Of a stretch of DNA of 64,000 nt, positions 45,415 through 54,358 are shown piece by piece. The notes below the pieces were generated by a model, which saw only the letters and a program-made list of their open reading frames with translations, was not told the origin of the DNA and did not search any database. The stretch's first letter is position 1. The number at the start of each line of letters is the position of its first letter. The translations under genes and the position numbers were made by a program. Source of the DNA: Loktanella sp. DSM 29012 (GTDB taxonomy: Bacteria; Pseudomonadota; Alphaproteobacteria; Rhodobacterales; Rhodobacteraceae); assembly GCF_900110705.1 (NCBI RefSeq), contig NZ_FOEJ01000001.1:751501-815500 (forward strand). The letters run 5' to 3'.

Positions 45415-46725
45415 TCAGCGGACGATATCCTCGTCCTTGACGAACATATTGGCCCAGGCGCGGTCCATCAGTTCAGGCGTCATCTGATAGGGGATGCCCT
45501 CGAATTCGCAGATCGCGATCATCTGGTCGATCAGGAATACGGGCTGATAGTTCGCATAGACGTTGTCGATCGTCGGGTAGAGGTTGTTCAGCAGATGCAG
45601 CAGCGTGCCCTCATCCAGCGGCATCTTTTTCTTGCGCGCGACAAGCGAGAAGATTTTCAGGAAATCGGACTGGCTGGGGCCGTCGATCTTGATCTTGTAG
45701 AAAATCCGGCGCAACGCGGCCTGGTCGAAAATTGCATTGGGGTGAAAGTTGGTGGAAAAGATCACCAGCGTATCGAACGGCACCTCGAATTTTTCGCCCG
45801 ATTGCAGTGCCAGGATATCCTTGTTTTCCTCCAGCGGGACGATCCAGCGGTTCACCAGCGCTTGCGGCGGTTCGGCCTGACGGCCAAGGTCGTCGACGAT
45901 GAAGATGCCGCCCGTCGATTTCATCTGCAGCGGTGCCTGATAGGTCCGCGCCACGGGGTTGTAGACCAGATCCAGCATGTCCAGCGACAATTCACCCCCC
46001 GTGATGACCGTGGGGCGTTCGCAGCGCACGTAGCGCGTGTCGAACATGCCCGTCGTGCGGCGCAGCGAATTGGGGTCCTGTTCATCGGCCTCGGCCTGCG
46101 AATGCACGATGGGGTCATAGACCGAAATGATCTGGCCCGAATATTCCACGGCACGCGGGACATAGATCTTGTCCCCCATGGCGTCGCGAATCCCGTTCGA
46201 GATGGACGATTTCCCGTTGCCCGGCGGGCCATACATCAGGATCGACCGGCCGGAACTGACGGCAGGGCCCAGGTTTCCGATCAGCGCGGGCGGCAGGATC
46301 AGGTGGCCCATCGCGCCGGTCAACTGGTCGCGGGTGACCTGGATATTGCGGATCGACTGGCGTTTGATCTGTTCGTGATAGACCGACAGCGGCACCGGCA
46401 TCGCACCGTAGTATTCTGACTGGGACAGCGCCTCGTTCGCGCGATTTCGGCCTGCGTCGGTCAATTGGTAGCCCATCTCGGACCCCGACGACGCCGACAG
46501 CGTGCCGGTCGCCTCGAGCAAGAGCTGACTGCGGGCGATGTCGATCAGTTCCTGCGTGACGTTGATCGGCAGGCAGATGACCTTGGCGATGGCGGCCGCC
46601 TCGGTCAGGTTGGTGCGGAACATCGACTTGATCAGGATGTCGCGCATCATCGGCAGCGCCAGCTTCATCTCGCTCAGCGTTTTAGGGCGGGGCGGCGCGA
46701 CGACGCCGGAAACTTGCATGTTCAT
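45415..46725 (-). CDS. AAA-family ATPase next to the Tad locus
   Basis: A 436-aa protein with a central ATPase domain: Walker A GPPGNGKSS (about residue 178 on), Walker B GGIFIVDDLGRQ, and FSTNFHPN as a sensor-like block followed by DQAALRRIFYKIKI. The N-terminal about 150 residues (LSEMKLALPMMRDILIKSMFRTNLTEAAAIAKVI) look like a helical or winged-helix domain. There is no membrane segment. Homologues seem common beside Tad genes in Rhodobacterales, which suggests a link with pilus assembly or its control, but the function is unknown to me. The ATG at 46725 is chosen; a second one lies two codons on. A hairpin with its arm over the AGGG ribosome-binding stretch lies just upstream. Confidence 0.8.
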   Translation of the reverse strand: MNMQVSGVVAPPRPKTLSEMKLALPMMRDILIKSMFRTNLTEAAAIAKVICLPINVTQELIDIARSQLLLEATGTLSASSGSEMGYQLTDAGRNRANEALSQSEYYGAMPVPLSVYHEQIKRQSIRNIQVTRDQLTGAMGHLILPPALIGNLGPAVSSGRSILMYGPPGNGKSSISNGIRDAMGDKIYVPRAVEYSGQIISVYDPIVHSQAEADEQDPNSLRRTTGMFDTRYVRCERPTVITGGELSLDMLDLVYNPVARTYQAPLQMKSTGGIFIVDDLGRQAEPPQALVNRWIVPLEENKDILALQSGEKFEVPFDTLVIFSTNFHPNAIFDQAALRRIFYKIKIDGPSQSDFLKIFSLVARKKKMPLDEGTLLHLLNNLYPTIDNVYANYQPVFLIDQMIAICEFEGIPYQMTPELMDRAWANMFVKDEDIVR

Positions 46726-46756
46726 TGGATGACCCTGGCTGCTGGCAGGGTCGCAC

Positions 46757-46785
46757 CCCCGCCTATGGGTCAATGCATGGCGGGG
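46757..46785 (-). terminator. Hairpin between the prepilin peptidase and the AAA ATPase
   Basis: A CCCCGCC / GGCGGGG inverted repeat with a 15-base loop, in the 105-bp gap. A second repeat, GACCCTG / CAGGGTC (46731-46752), overlaps the ribosome-binding region of the ATPase gene. They could separate expression of the ATPase from the Tad operon. Moderate support only. Confidence 0.4.
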
Positions 46786-46830
46786 CTTTATGGCCGAATG
46801 ATGGACAAATTCGTGTCAGGCTGGGGCAGA

Positions 46831-47325
46831 TCAGCCGCCAAAGGCCGCCAGTCCCAGATACAGCGTCAGCGCCATCGCCAACGGCAGGCCCATCGGGAAA
46901 CGATTGCCAGATGTCCAGCTTTCCCAATGGGGATAGCGGGCGCGCAAGGGTGTCAGACGCAGCAGACGGTGCAGGATGATCCCGATGATCATGCAGGCGG
47001 ACAACATCAGCATCATCGCGCTGATATCGCCGGCCGCGACCATCGGCGCACCGGCGGCCATGAATTTCGCGTCACCCGCCCCCAGCCAGCCTGTCATGTT
47101 CAGCAAGATGCCGATGACCAGCATCACGACCAGATGCAGGTAGTTCCACAGATAGACGTCCAGCGGCAATGCGACCAATCCCAGCACGGCATAGGCCGCG
47201 AACAGGGCCAGCACGGCCTTGTTCGGGATTTTCATGGTCGAGACGTCCCTGAACGCGACCCAGATCGAAATCGGGATGGCGGGTATCAGGAACAGCAGCG
47301 CGGCGGTCGTAGGCAGAGCCAACAT
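46831..47325 (-). CDS. tadV: Prepilin peptidase of the Tad system (TadV/CpaA)
   Basis: A 164-aa A24-family aspartic membrane protease that cleaves Flp prepilins. The catalytic GxGD motif is seen as GWLGAGDAKFMAAG, and the first aspartate as VAFRDVSTMKIPN. Several membrane helices make up the rest. The ATG at 47325, two bases after the upstream stop, has GAGG 7 bases ahead; a GTG at 47331 overlapping the stop is the alternative. The N-methylation domain of large PilD enzymes is absent, as usual for TadV. Confidence 0.92.
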   Translation of the reverse strand: MLALPTTAALLFLIPAIPISIWVAFRDVSTMKIPNKAVLALFAAYAVLGLVALPLDVYLWNYLHLVVMLVIGILLNMTGWLGAGDAKFMAAGAPMVAAGDISAMMLMLSACMIIGIILHRLLRLTPLRARYPHWESWTSGNRFPMGLPLAMALTLYLGLAAFGG

Positions 47326-47327
47326 GA

Positions 47328-48167
47328 TCACGCCTCAAGCGCGCGCAGCGAACGGGCGGCTTCCTCAAAGTGCTGGGGATGTGTGTCGATCGCTTCGGTC
47401 AACAGACCCTTGCCGATGGTCAGATCGTTCTGTTTGATCGCCGTCAGGGCCATCGTGTACAGCAATTGCGCGCGTTCCACCTGCGTCATCGGAATGACGG
47501 GCAGGTCGTAGCGGCGCTGCGCCCCGCGAGCCAGCACCAGATTGTTTTTCGCGGTGAACATCGTGCTGTCCTGGCGCAGCGCGTCGGTGAACAGGCGTTC
47601 GGCACCCGCGTAATCGCCGCGCGTCAGCTTGGAAAAGCCCCAGTTGTTGATCACGCCGGCGGGTGTCGTCGTCAGGCCGGCAGCGGTCTGATAGAATGAA
47701 TCGGCCTTGTCCCACTGTTTCTTGCTGTCGGCGACCATGGCCTCCAGCTTGTAGCGGTCGAATGTTTCGTGGGTGGGCGGGATCGCATTCAGCGTGGCAG
47801 CGGCGGCGTCCCACTGGTTGGCGCGGATCTGCGCATCTGCGAGGTTCACGCGGTCGTCGCTGTTGGATTGGGGATGGGCAATCACGTTGTTCCATGCGGT
47901 GATCGCCTCGGTGGCGCGACCAGCCCGGACCAGCGATTTCGCCAGTCCCCGCATCAGGTCGACCCGGCCCGGATCATTGGCATTGGCCCCGGCAAAATAA
48001 CGGACGGCCTCGTCGGGATCACCGACGGTCAGCATCACGTCATTCAGATTGGTTTCGTCGACGACGTTCAGATCCTGGAGGGCGCGTTGCACTTCGGCAT
48101 CGCCGTTCTTGGCGCAAGCCGACAGGACAAGGGTCCCGGCCAGGGCGATCAGAATAGGGTGGCGCAT
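47328..48167 (-). CDS. tadD: TadD-like tetratricopeptide lipoprotein
   Basis: A 279-aa lipoprotein (lipobox LSAC, Cys18) made mostly of tetratricopeptide-type helix pairs (DPGRVDLMRGLAKSLVRAGRATEAITAWNNVIAH; GVINNWGFSKLTRGDYAGAERLFTDALRQD). In Tad systems TadD is a periplasm-facing lipoprotein needed for secretin assembly or stability. It lies between a second TPR lipoprotein and the prepilin peptidase. Confidence 0.85.
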   Translation of the reverse strand: MRHPILIALAGTLVLSACAKNGDAEVQRALQDLNVVDETNLNDVMLTVGDPDEAVRYFAGANANDPGRVDLMRGLAKSLVRAGRATEAITAWNNVIAHPQSNSDDRVNLADAQIRANQWDAAAATLNAIPPTHETFDRYKLEAMVADSKKQWDKADSFYQTAAGLTTTPAGVINNWGFSKLTRGDYAGAERLFTDALRQDSTMFTAKNNLVLARGAQRRYDLPVIPMTQVERAQLLYTMALTAIKQNDLTIGKGLLTEAIDTHPQHFEEAARSLRALEA

Positions 48168-48193
48168 TTTTTGCGTCCTTTGCTGCTACTGCC

Positions 48194-48742
48194 TCAGAGC
48201 GGTTCGACGGTCACACCATCGTCCCTGACGACCAGTTGAAACTGGTTCTGTTGGCTGTCAGCGTAAATCGCGCCATCGCGTTTGGCGAGCGCCAAGGCCA
48301 AGTTCTGGCGAATAGCGTCCGAATTCCCGTTATCCGTGGCAAAAGCGCGACGGAAAACCTCGGCGGCTTCGGCGAATTTGCCCTGTTCCATCAGCAGAAC
48401 GCCCAGATTGTTCCAGGCCGGCGGGAAATCTGGGGCATCTTCTGCGGCGCGGCGCAACAGGTCTTCGGCCTGACCCAGGCGGCCCAATCGCAGGTTGGCG
48501 GACCCCAGTGCCGACAATGTATCGACGTTCAGGCCATCGCGTGCGGCGGCGCGGGTGTAGGCGCGCAGGGCCAGTTCGTATTCCCCGGCGGCCATCAGGC
48601 GGTGGCCGACCACCAGCCCGTCGGTTTCCGCCTCGCCGGCAATACCGGGCGCGAAAACCGGCTGTTCGGGTTCATCGAAAAATCCGCAGCCGGTCATCAG
48701 GAAACACAGACCCGCCAGTGCCAAACTGCGCCAACCGATCAT
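48194..48742 (-). CDS. Second TPR lipoprotein of the Tad locus
   Basis: A 182-aa lipoprotein with lipobox MTGC (Cys19) and about three tetratricopeptide repeats (LMAAGEYELALRAYTRAAARDGLNVDTLSALGSANLRLGRLGQAEDLLRRAAEDAPDF region, then WNNLGVLLMEQGKFAEAAEVF). It resembles TadD, the next gene, in plan but not in length. It may act with TadD in secretin assembly. Confidence 0.85.
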   Translation of the reverse strand: MIGWRSLALAGLCFLMTGCGFFDEPEQPVFAPGIAGEAETDGLVVGHRLMAAGEYELALRAYTRAAARDGLNVDTLSALGSANLRLGRLGQAEDLLRRAAEDAPDFPPAWNNLGVLLMEQGKFAEAAEVFRRAFATDNGNSDAIRQNLALALAKRDGAIYADSQQNQFQLVVRDDGVTVEPL

Positions 48743-48756
48743 GTGTCCTGTTCCTC

Positions 48757-49749
48757 TTAGCCGCCAGCAGATCCCAGAATGTCACCCATGGCGTAAACCG
48801 AGGGTCCGATCAAGATGAGCAGTAGCGGCGGCACCGTCAACATCATCGTGGCCAGCGTCATCTTGGTCGGCAGCTTGTTTGCCTTTTCCTCGGCTCGCAT
48901 CACGCGTTTATCGCGCATTTCGCCGGCATAGACGCGCAGTGCGTCAGCAATGGATGTACCGAATTGCTGGCTTTGGATCAGGACGGTCACGAAACTGGTG
49001 ATGTCCGGCGTGCCGCAGCGTTCTGCCATGTCGCGCATGACGGATTCCTTGTCCTTGCCGGCCTTCAGTTCCTGCGACACCATTTCGTATTCGCCCGCCA
49101 GATCGGGGAAACCCGATTTCATTTCGCGGGCGACGCGCATGATCGACTGATCCAGCGATTGACCGGCCTCGACGCAGACCAGCATCAGGTCGAGGCTGTC
49201 GGGAAACCCGTCCTCGATATTCTGCTGCCGCGTCGCCTGACGGCGGGTGATCCAGTACATCGGGAACATGTAGCCGGCAAAACCGGGGATCACGATCATG
49301 AATGCCACCGCCTGACCAGTCAGCTCTTCGTTGGTGAGCGAGTCGAGATAGGCATAGATACATCCCAGGATCAGGCCGATGATCCCCAGGGCGAACTTTG
49401 CAAAATGAAAATTGCGCACCGCGTTGCGGCTCTTGTAGCCCGCCTGAAGCAGCTTCAGCTTCATCGCGGAATAGGCTTCCTCGTCCTGCGGCTCGAGGAA
49501 GGTCGCGTATTTTTCCAGCTGATCCTTTTTCTTTTCCTCGCGCAGACGCTGTCGTTTGTTGTCTGACTTGTCGGGCTTGGGTGGCTGGTTCGCTGCCTTC
49601 AGGCGATCCAGCGGGTCCTCTTCCTTTTTCAGCAGGACCGGCAACGTTGCGACGACCATTGTGAAACCAATGGCCCCGAGCAGCATCACCAGACCAAAGG
49701 GGCCCAGCATATCGGTGATCGTGGTATTCGCGTATTCCAGAAAACTCAT
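48757..49749 (-). CDS. tadC: Tad platform protein TadC
   Basis: A 330-aa inner-membrane protein of the GspF/type II secretion F family. An N-terminal membrane helix is followed by a charged stretch (KSDNKRQRLREEKKKDQLEKY), two further helices in the middle, and the F-domain with PDSLDLMLVCVEAGQSLDQSIMRVA and LIQSQQFGTSIADALRVYA, ending in one helix. The ATG at 49749 has GAGG ahead of it. It partners TadB directly upstream. Confidence 0.93.
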   Translation of the reverse strand: MSFLEYANTTITDMLGPFGLVMLLGAIGFTMVVATLPVLLKKEEDPLDRLKAANQPPKPDKSDNKRQRLREEKKKDQLEKYATFLEPQDEEAYSAMKLKLLQAGYKSRNAVRNFHFAKFALGIIGLILGCIYAYLDSLTNEELTGQAVAFMIVIPGFAGYMFPMYWITRRQATRQQNIEDGFPDSLDLMLVCVEAGQSLDQSIMRVAREMKSGFPDLAGEYEMVSQELKAGKDKESVMRDMAERCGTPDITSFVTVLIQSQQFGTSIADALRVYAGEMRDKRVMRAEEKANKLPTKMTLATMMLTVPPLLLILIGPSVYAMGDILGSAGG

Positions 49750-49757
49750 GTCAGACC

Positions 49758-50723
49758 TCAAACTTTAATGTTCACAAGGGCTTTCATCACGAACAGGTTC
49801 ACGATGAGAAACGCGGCAACAACCAGACAGGCCGGGATAAAGATCGGTTTATCCATGACCTCGTCATAATAGCCCGGTTGCACAAGGTTGATGCCCACCA
49901 GTGCCAGGATCGGGAAACCCGACAGCAGTTTGCCGGACCATTTGGCTTCTGCCGTGATCGCCTTGACCCGGCGAAACAGGCGGAACCGCGCACGGATCAC
50001 CTTGCCCAGACCGTCAAGTACCTCGGCCAGGTTGCCGCCCGATGTGGCCTGAATGGTCACGGCCACGGCCAGAAACCGCATGTCCTGCATGTCCAGCCGT
50101 TCGGCGAGCGTTTTCAGACATTCGCCCATGTCCCGGCCATAGGCGGCCTCGTCCGACACGATCCCCATTTCAGTGCCCAGCGGGTCGGGCACCTCGCGCG
50201 CGACGATCGCCACGGCAGACGCAAAGGGGTGGCCGACGCGCAGCGATCGCACCATCAGTTCGACTGCCTCGGGCAGCTGTTCTTCCAGCATGGCCGTGCG
50301 CTTGGTCGCCTTGCCGTTGATCCAGGTATAGACCGCGCCAATCCCCATCGCGACCGCGACGACCGCGCGGGTGGGGGCCTCGACACTGGTGGCCACCGAC
50401 AGACCGATGAAGGCCATGACGCTGACGCCAGCCATCAGCATGATGATCTGCGACGGTGTGAATGCGATATTGGCCTTTTGCGCCTTGGTCGCGAGGATCG
50501 AGTACAGCGGAATGCGCTGTGATCGCATGTGCTGGGTCATCTCCTTGCGGAGTTGTTCCAGCACCTTTTCGCGGTTGCCACCTTTTTCCAGCATGTCCAG
50601 ACGGCGGTTGACCTTGCCGTCCATCGAAATGGATTTGCCGAAAATGACCAGATACACGCCCTGAACCGTCGCCAGAACGGCGGCAAAGATCACGGCATAG
50701 ATGATGGGTTCCATTGAAATCAT
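49758..50723 (-). CDS. tadB: Tad platform protein TadB
   Basis: A 321-aa inner-membrane protein of the GspF family, with an N-terminal helix, a cytoplasmic linker, paired helices (MLMAGVSVMAFIGLSV and AVVAVAMGIGAVYTW), the F-domain (LPEAVELMVRSLRVGHPFASAVAIVAREV; TIQATSGGNLAEVLDGL) and C-terminal helices. With TadC it forms the platform turned by the TadA ATPase. It starts 5 bp after tadA. Confidence 0.94.
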   Translation of the reverse strand: MISMEPIIYAVIFAAVLATVQGVYLVIFGKSISMDGKVNRRLDMLEKGGNREKVLEQLRKEMTQHMRSQRIPLYSILATKAQKANIAFTPSQIIMLMAGVSVMAFIGLSVATSVEAPTRAVVAVAMGIGAVYTWINGKATKRTAMLEEQLPEAVELMVRSLRVGHPFASAVAIVAREVPDPLGTEMGIVSDEAAYGRDMGECLKTLAERLDMQDMRFLAVAVTIQATSGGNLAEVLDGLGKVIRARFRLFRRVKAITAEAKWSGKLLSGFPILALVGINLVQPGYYDEVMDKPIFIPACLVVAAFLIVNLFVMKALVNIKV

Positions 50724-50728
50724 GATGA

Positions 50729-52195
50729 TTACTCCGCGGCCATGGGTTCAAAGATCTGCGGCGGCAGGTCGTAGCCCCACAGTTTGAAACGATCGGAAAA
50801 GTGACTGCGCACGCCAGTCGCCGTGAAATGACCGATGATCTTGTTTTCCGGTGTCAGGCCGACGCGCTGATACTTGAAAATTTCCTGCATCGAGATGACG
50901 TCGCCCTCCATCCCGGTGATTTCGGTGATAGATGTCATGCGACGCGAACCGTCCTGCAGACGGGATGCCTGCACGATCAGGTTCACAGCCGATGAAATCT
51001 GGCTGCGCATCGCCTTGATCGGCATCTCGATACCCGCCATCGCGATCATGTTTTCCAGACGGCTGACACCGTCGCGGGCGCTGTTGGCGTGGATCGTGGT
51101 CATCGACCCGTCGTGGCCGGTGTTCATGGCCTGCAACATGTCGATGACTTCCTCGCCGCGGGTTTCACCCACGATGATCCGGTCAGGGCGCATCCGCAGC
51201 GCGTTTTTCAGACAGTCCCGCTGGCTGACACCACCCTTGCCCTCGACGTTGGGCGGGCGGCTTTCCATACGGCCCACATGGGTCTGTTGCAGCTGAAGTT
51301 CGGCCGTATCCTCGATCGTCAGAATACGTTCGCTGTTGTCGATAAAGGACGACAGCGCGTTCAGCGTCGTGGTCTTACCCGAACCCGTACCGCCCGACAC
51401 GATGACGTTCAGACGGGTCGCGACAGCGGCCTGCAGGTAGGCGGCCATTTCCTCGGAGAACGCGCCAAAGGCGACCAGATCGTCGATCCCCAGCTTGTCC
51501 TTCTTGAATTTACGGATGGACACCAGGCTGCCATCCACGGCCACGGGCGGCACCATCGCGTTGAAACGCGACCCATCGGCCAGGCGCGCGTCGACATAGG
51601 GGTTGGATTCGTCAACACGCCGGCCCACGGCGGACACGATCTTGTCGATGATCCGCAGCAGGTGCTTTTCGTCCTTGAACGTGATGTCGGTCAGTTCCAG
51701 CTTGCCCGCGCGTTCCACGAAAATCTGTTGCGGACCGTTGACCAGGATATCGTTGACGGTGTCATCCTTGAGCAGGGTTTCCAGCGGTCCCAGACCCGTC
51801 ACCTCGAAAAACAGATCCTGTGACAGGGTCACCCGTTCGTCGCGGGTCAGGACGATTCCCATTTCTTCGAGGGATTCGGTCGCGATCGCGTTGATTTCGT
51901 TGCGCAGATCGGTTTCGGATGCATTTTCCAGCGCGGCCAGGTTCAGGTTGTCCAGCAGCGCCTTGTGCAGTTCCAGCTTGATCTCGCCCAGACGCTCCTT
52001 GCGCTTTTTCTCGCGGTCGGCGGCGGGCACCTCTGCCGGACGCGCCGCGCGCGGTTTCATCAGGCTGACCTTTTCGACCGCAGCCGGTGTTGCGACGGGG
52101 ACAGGCGCGGGTGCGGGCTTGGGGGCCGCTTTGCCAAGGACCGGCTTTTCGGTCCGTGCACCTGCGTCGCCTGGTTTCTTATATTTGGAAAACAT
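50729..52195 (-). CDS. tadA: Tad secretion ATPase TadA/CpaF
   Basis: A 488-aa hexameric secretion ATPase of the VirB11/GspE family. After a proline/alanine-rich leader and an N-terminal domain, it has Walker [16 protein letters not shown], an Asp box in [10 protein letters not shown], Walker B region [29 protein letters not shown] and a His box. It powers Flp pilus extension and probably retraction. It sits 11 bp after tadZ. Confidence 0.95.
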   Translation of the reverse strand: MFSKYKKPGDAGARTEKPVLGKAAPKPAPAPVPVATPAAVEKVSLMKPRAARPAEVPAADREKKRKERLGEIKLELHKALLDNLNLAALENASETDLRNEINAIATESLEEMGIVLTRDERVTLSQDLFFEVTGLGPLETLLKDDTVNDILVNGPQQIFVERAGKLELTDITFKDEKHLLRIIDKIVSAVGRRVDESNPYVDARLADGSRFNAMVPPVAVDGSLVSIRKFKKDKLGIDDLVAFGAFSEEMAAYLQAAVATRLNVIVSGGTGSGKTTTLNALSSFIDNSERILTIEDTAELQLQQTHVGRMESRPPNVEGKGGVSQRDCLKNALRMRPDRIIVGETRGEEVIDMLQAMNTGHDGSMTTIHANSARDGVSRLENMIAMAGIEMPIKAMRSQISSAVNLIVQASRLQDGSRRMTSITEITGMEGDVISMQEIFKYQRVGLTPENKIIGHFTATGVRSHFSDRFKLWGYDLPPQIFEPMAAE

Positions 52196-52206
52196 CAGTT
52201 CACCTT

Positions 52207-53469
52207 TCAGGCAGCGTCCGCTGCTTCGGATTTATTGACCGCATGGACGGATGCCGCGAGTTTCGCGAGTTCCTTGCGCAGGGCGTTCTTGGGGGCCGCG
52301 ACGGCCAGCGGTGTGCCGTGATCGCAGCTTTGTGCGACCTGGCGGCCGCCGTCGGGCATCATGACCTCGATGGGGATGCCCAGTGAATCGGCCATGCGCT
52401 TGACCCGTGCCTTGCCTGACAGATCGGTAAATCCGGGGGCCCGGTTCATGACGAACCGCAGCTTTTCGAATGGCAGATCCTCGGATTGCAGCGTCCGTTT
52501 CAGGCGCAGCGTGTTTTGCGCCGACCGCATGTCCAGTTCCAGCATCGCGAAATAGACATGCGATGCCTCGAGCACGGTCTGCGACCATTCCACCATCGCC
52601 GTGGGCATGTCGATGATGACGTAGTCGAAATTCGTTCGGGCCATTTCCAGCAGGCGGCCCACGTCGTCCGTGTCGATCAGTTCCAGCGGGACCATGTCGC
52701 TGGGCGCTGTCAGCACGTGCAGTTTTTCATCAAAGGAAACCAGCGCCTGCATGAACGCTGTGCTGTCCATCATGTCGGTGGCAGACAGCAGTTCCAGCAC
52801 GGCCTCGCGGCGCGGCAGGTCCAGGTAGGTGGACATGCTGCCGTATTGCAGATCCAGGTCCAGCACGCAGACACGCGGCTGTTCGCCCTTTTTGTTCACG
52901 TTGGCCAGTTCCCACGCCAGGTTCAGGCCAAATGTGGTCGCACCCGTTCCGCCGGCCATGCCGTGCACGGCGATCAGCACAGCCTCGTGGGTGCCGGTCG
53001 GTTTCAGGGCCTTGGGCTCATCCACCAGCGCGGGGGGTGCAGCAGGCGTTTCGGGCGGCGGGGCCAGAACCCGGTCGATGGCCTGTGACAATTCGTTTTC
53101 GGGCAGAGGGTAGGGGACGAATTCATCGCCACCGTCGCGCAACAGCCGGTGCAACGTGGTCGGAGACACATCCTCGGTAATCAGGATCACCTTGATCCCC
53201 TGATCGCGGGCGGCGCGCACGACGTCGGAAATCTGGTCCAGATCCTCTTCGTCCTCGGCGTCCATCGCAACGGCGAGGAATTGCAGCTCCGCCGCTTCCG
53301 GTTGGCTCAGAAAGGCCAGCGCCTCGTCAAAACGCAGGTCGCCCCAACGTTCGCCCAGCGCAGTTTCCATGTCCTCGATCAGCAGGTCAAAGACCTGCAC
53401 ATCCCGGCTTACGGTGCATGCGATCAATTCGGTGCTGTCAATCAGTGCCGCTGCTGCTGCGTTATTCAT
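52207..53469 (-). CDS. tadZ: Tad localisation protein TadZ/CpaE
   Basis: A 420-aa protein with an N-terminal receiver-like domain (about residues 1-150) and a C-terminal ParA/MinD-type ATPase domain. The P-loop reads HGMAGGTGATTFGLNLA: the usual lysines of KGGVGKT are missing, as in many TadZ/CpaE proteins, so ATP hydrolysis may be weak or absent. VCVLDLDLQYGSMSTYLDLP and DYVIIDMPTAM match the other ParA motifs. It is thought to place the Tad machine at the cell pole and opens the tadZABC run. Confidence 0.92.
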   Translation of the reverse strand: MNNAAAAALIDSTELIACTVSRDVQVFDLLIEDMETALGERWGDLRFDEALAFLSQPEAAELQFLAVAMDAEDEEDLDQISDVVRAARDQGIKVILITEDVSPTTLHRLLRDGGDEFVPYPLPENELSQAIDRVLAPPPETPAAPPALVDEPKALKPTGTHEAVLIAVHGMAGGTGATTFGLNLAWELANVNKKGEQPRVCVLDLDLQYGSMSTYLDLPRREAVLELLSATDMMDSTAFMQALVSFDEKLHVLTAPSDMVPLELIDTDDVGRLLEMARTNFDYVIIDMPTAMVEWSQTVLEASHVYFAMLELDMRSAQNTLRLKRTLQSEDLPFEKLRFVMNRAPGFTDLSGKARVKRMADSLGIPIEVMMPDGGRQVAQSCDHGTPLAVAAPKNALRKELAKLAASVHAVNKSEAADAA

Positions 53470-53662
53470 TGCCTGCCGTCCTCATTACTGCGACGCGGTC
53501 CGGGCAAGCATGAAGCGGTGTTGATCCCGCACATCCGACCCGGATCGCATGTCCCCGCCCAAAGGGGGGAACGATCCTAATGATCAGGATATGACGGGCA
53601 ATCTGGGCAAGATTGGGTCAAATTCATCGTCATTGTGCGGTATTTGGCGACGATGGCAGACG

Positions 53663-53683
53663 GGGCGGAACACTGTTCCGCCC
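53663..53683 (-). terminator. Terminator after the OmpA-like Tad lipoprotein
   Basis: A perfect 9-bp inverted repeat GGGCGGAAC-ACT-GTTCCGCCC, 10 bp downstream of the stop of the OmpA-like gene. It separates the secretin operon from tadZ; the remaining about 180 bp up to tadZ probably hold the tadZ promoter. Confidence 0.65.
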
Positions 53684-53693
53684 GGTAGGGGGG

Positions 53694-54344
53694 TTATTCG
53701 CCCCCGGCACCACCTTCGGTGGCCGATATTTCGGTCGTTGGCACGGCGCTCAGCACGTATTCACGGAACACGACCTGCGCGTATTTGCCGTTCAGCAGCA
53801 TCGGTGACCCGGCAACAAAGCCGGACACCTCGGTCACGGTGCGCCGGTTGCGCATCTCTGGCTGCTGGGTGGCGACGACGGGTCGTGTTTCGCCGAATGA
53901 CACCAGGGCCTCCAGCCGGTTACGGCTGATCCCTTGGGTCGCCAGATAGGCCACCACGGCATTGGCGCGGTCGCGTCCCAGACGTTCGTTATAGGCGGCC
54001 GAGCCGACCAGATCGGTGTGGCCATAGACACGGAACCGGATTTCGGGGAATTGCCGGATCCAGTTGGCCTGCTGTTGCAGCACGGCCTGCGCCTGCGGTG
54101 TCAACACACTGGAATTGAACGGAAAGGTAACGGTGCTTTCGACTTCGGTCGCGAAACGAACGGCCAGTGCATCAGTCGCCTGCTGCGGGTTCGTCATGGC
54201 CTGAATATTCGCCGCCGTTGCGGCACCGAATTGCGCGTCGACCGCTTGGGCCGCTGCAATTTCATCGGGGAACATGCCGGCGGGTCTGTTGGAACAGCCC
54301 GCGACGGTCAACGCCGCCAGGCCCAGGATCAACGTCGTTTTCAT
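53694..54344 (-). CDS. OmpA-family lipoprotein of the Tad locus
   Basis: A 216-aa lipoprotein: signal peptide with lipobox VAGC (Cys17), a linker and an OmpA-type peptidoglycan-binding domain (FRVYGHTDLVGSAAYNERLGRDRANAVVAYL). A C-terminal extension (GSPMLLNGKYAQVVFREYVLS) is not part of that domain. It may anchor the secretin to the wall. The ATG at 54344 has GGGAG ahead and gives the best signal peptide; an ATG at 54359, overlapping the secretin stop as TGATG, is the alternative. Confidence 0.88.
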   Translation of the reverse strand: MKTTLILGLAALTVAGCSNRPAGMFPDEIAAAQAVDAQFGAATAANIQAMTNPQQATDALAVRFATEVESTVTFPFNSSVLTPQAQAVLQQQANWIRQFPEIRFRVYGHTDLVGSAAYNERLGRDRANAVVAYLATQGISRNRLEALVSFGETRPVVATQQPEMRNRRTVTEVSGFVAGSPMLLNGKYAQVVFREYVLSAVPTTEISATEGGAGGE

Positions 54345-54358
54345 GGCCACGGCTCCCA

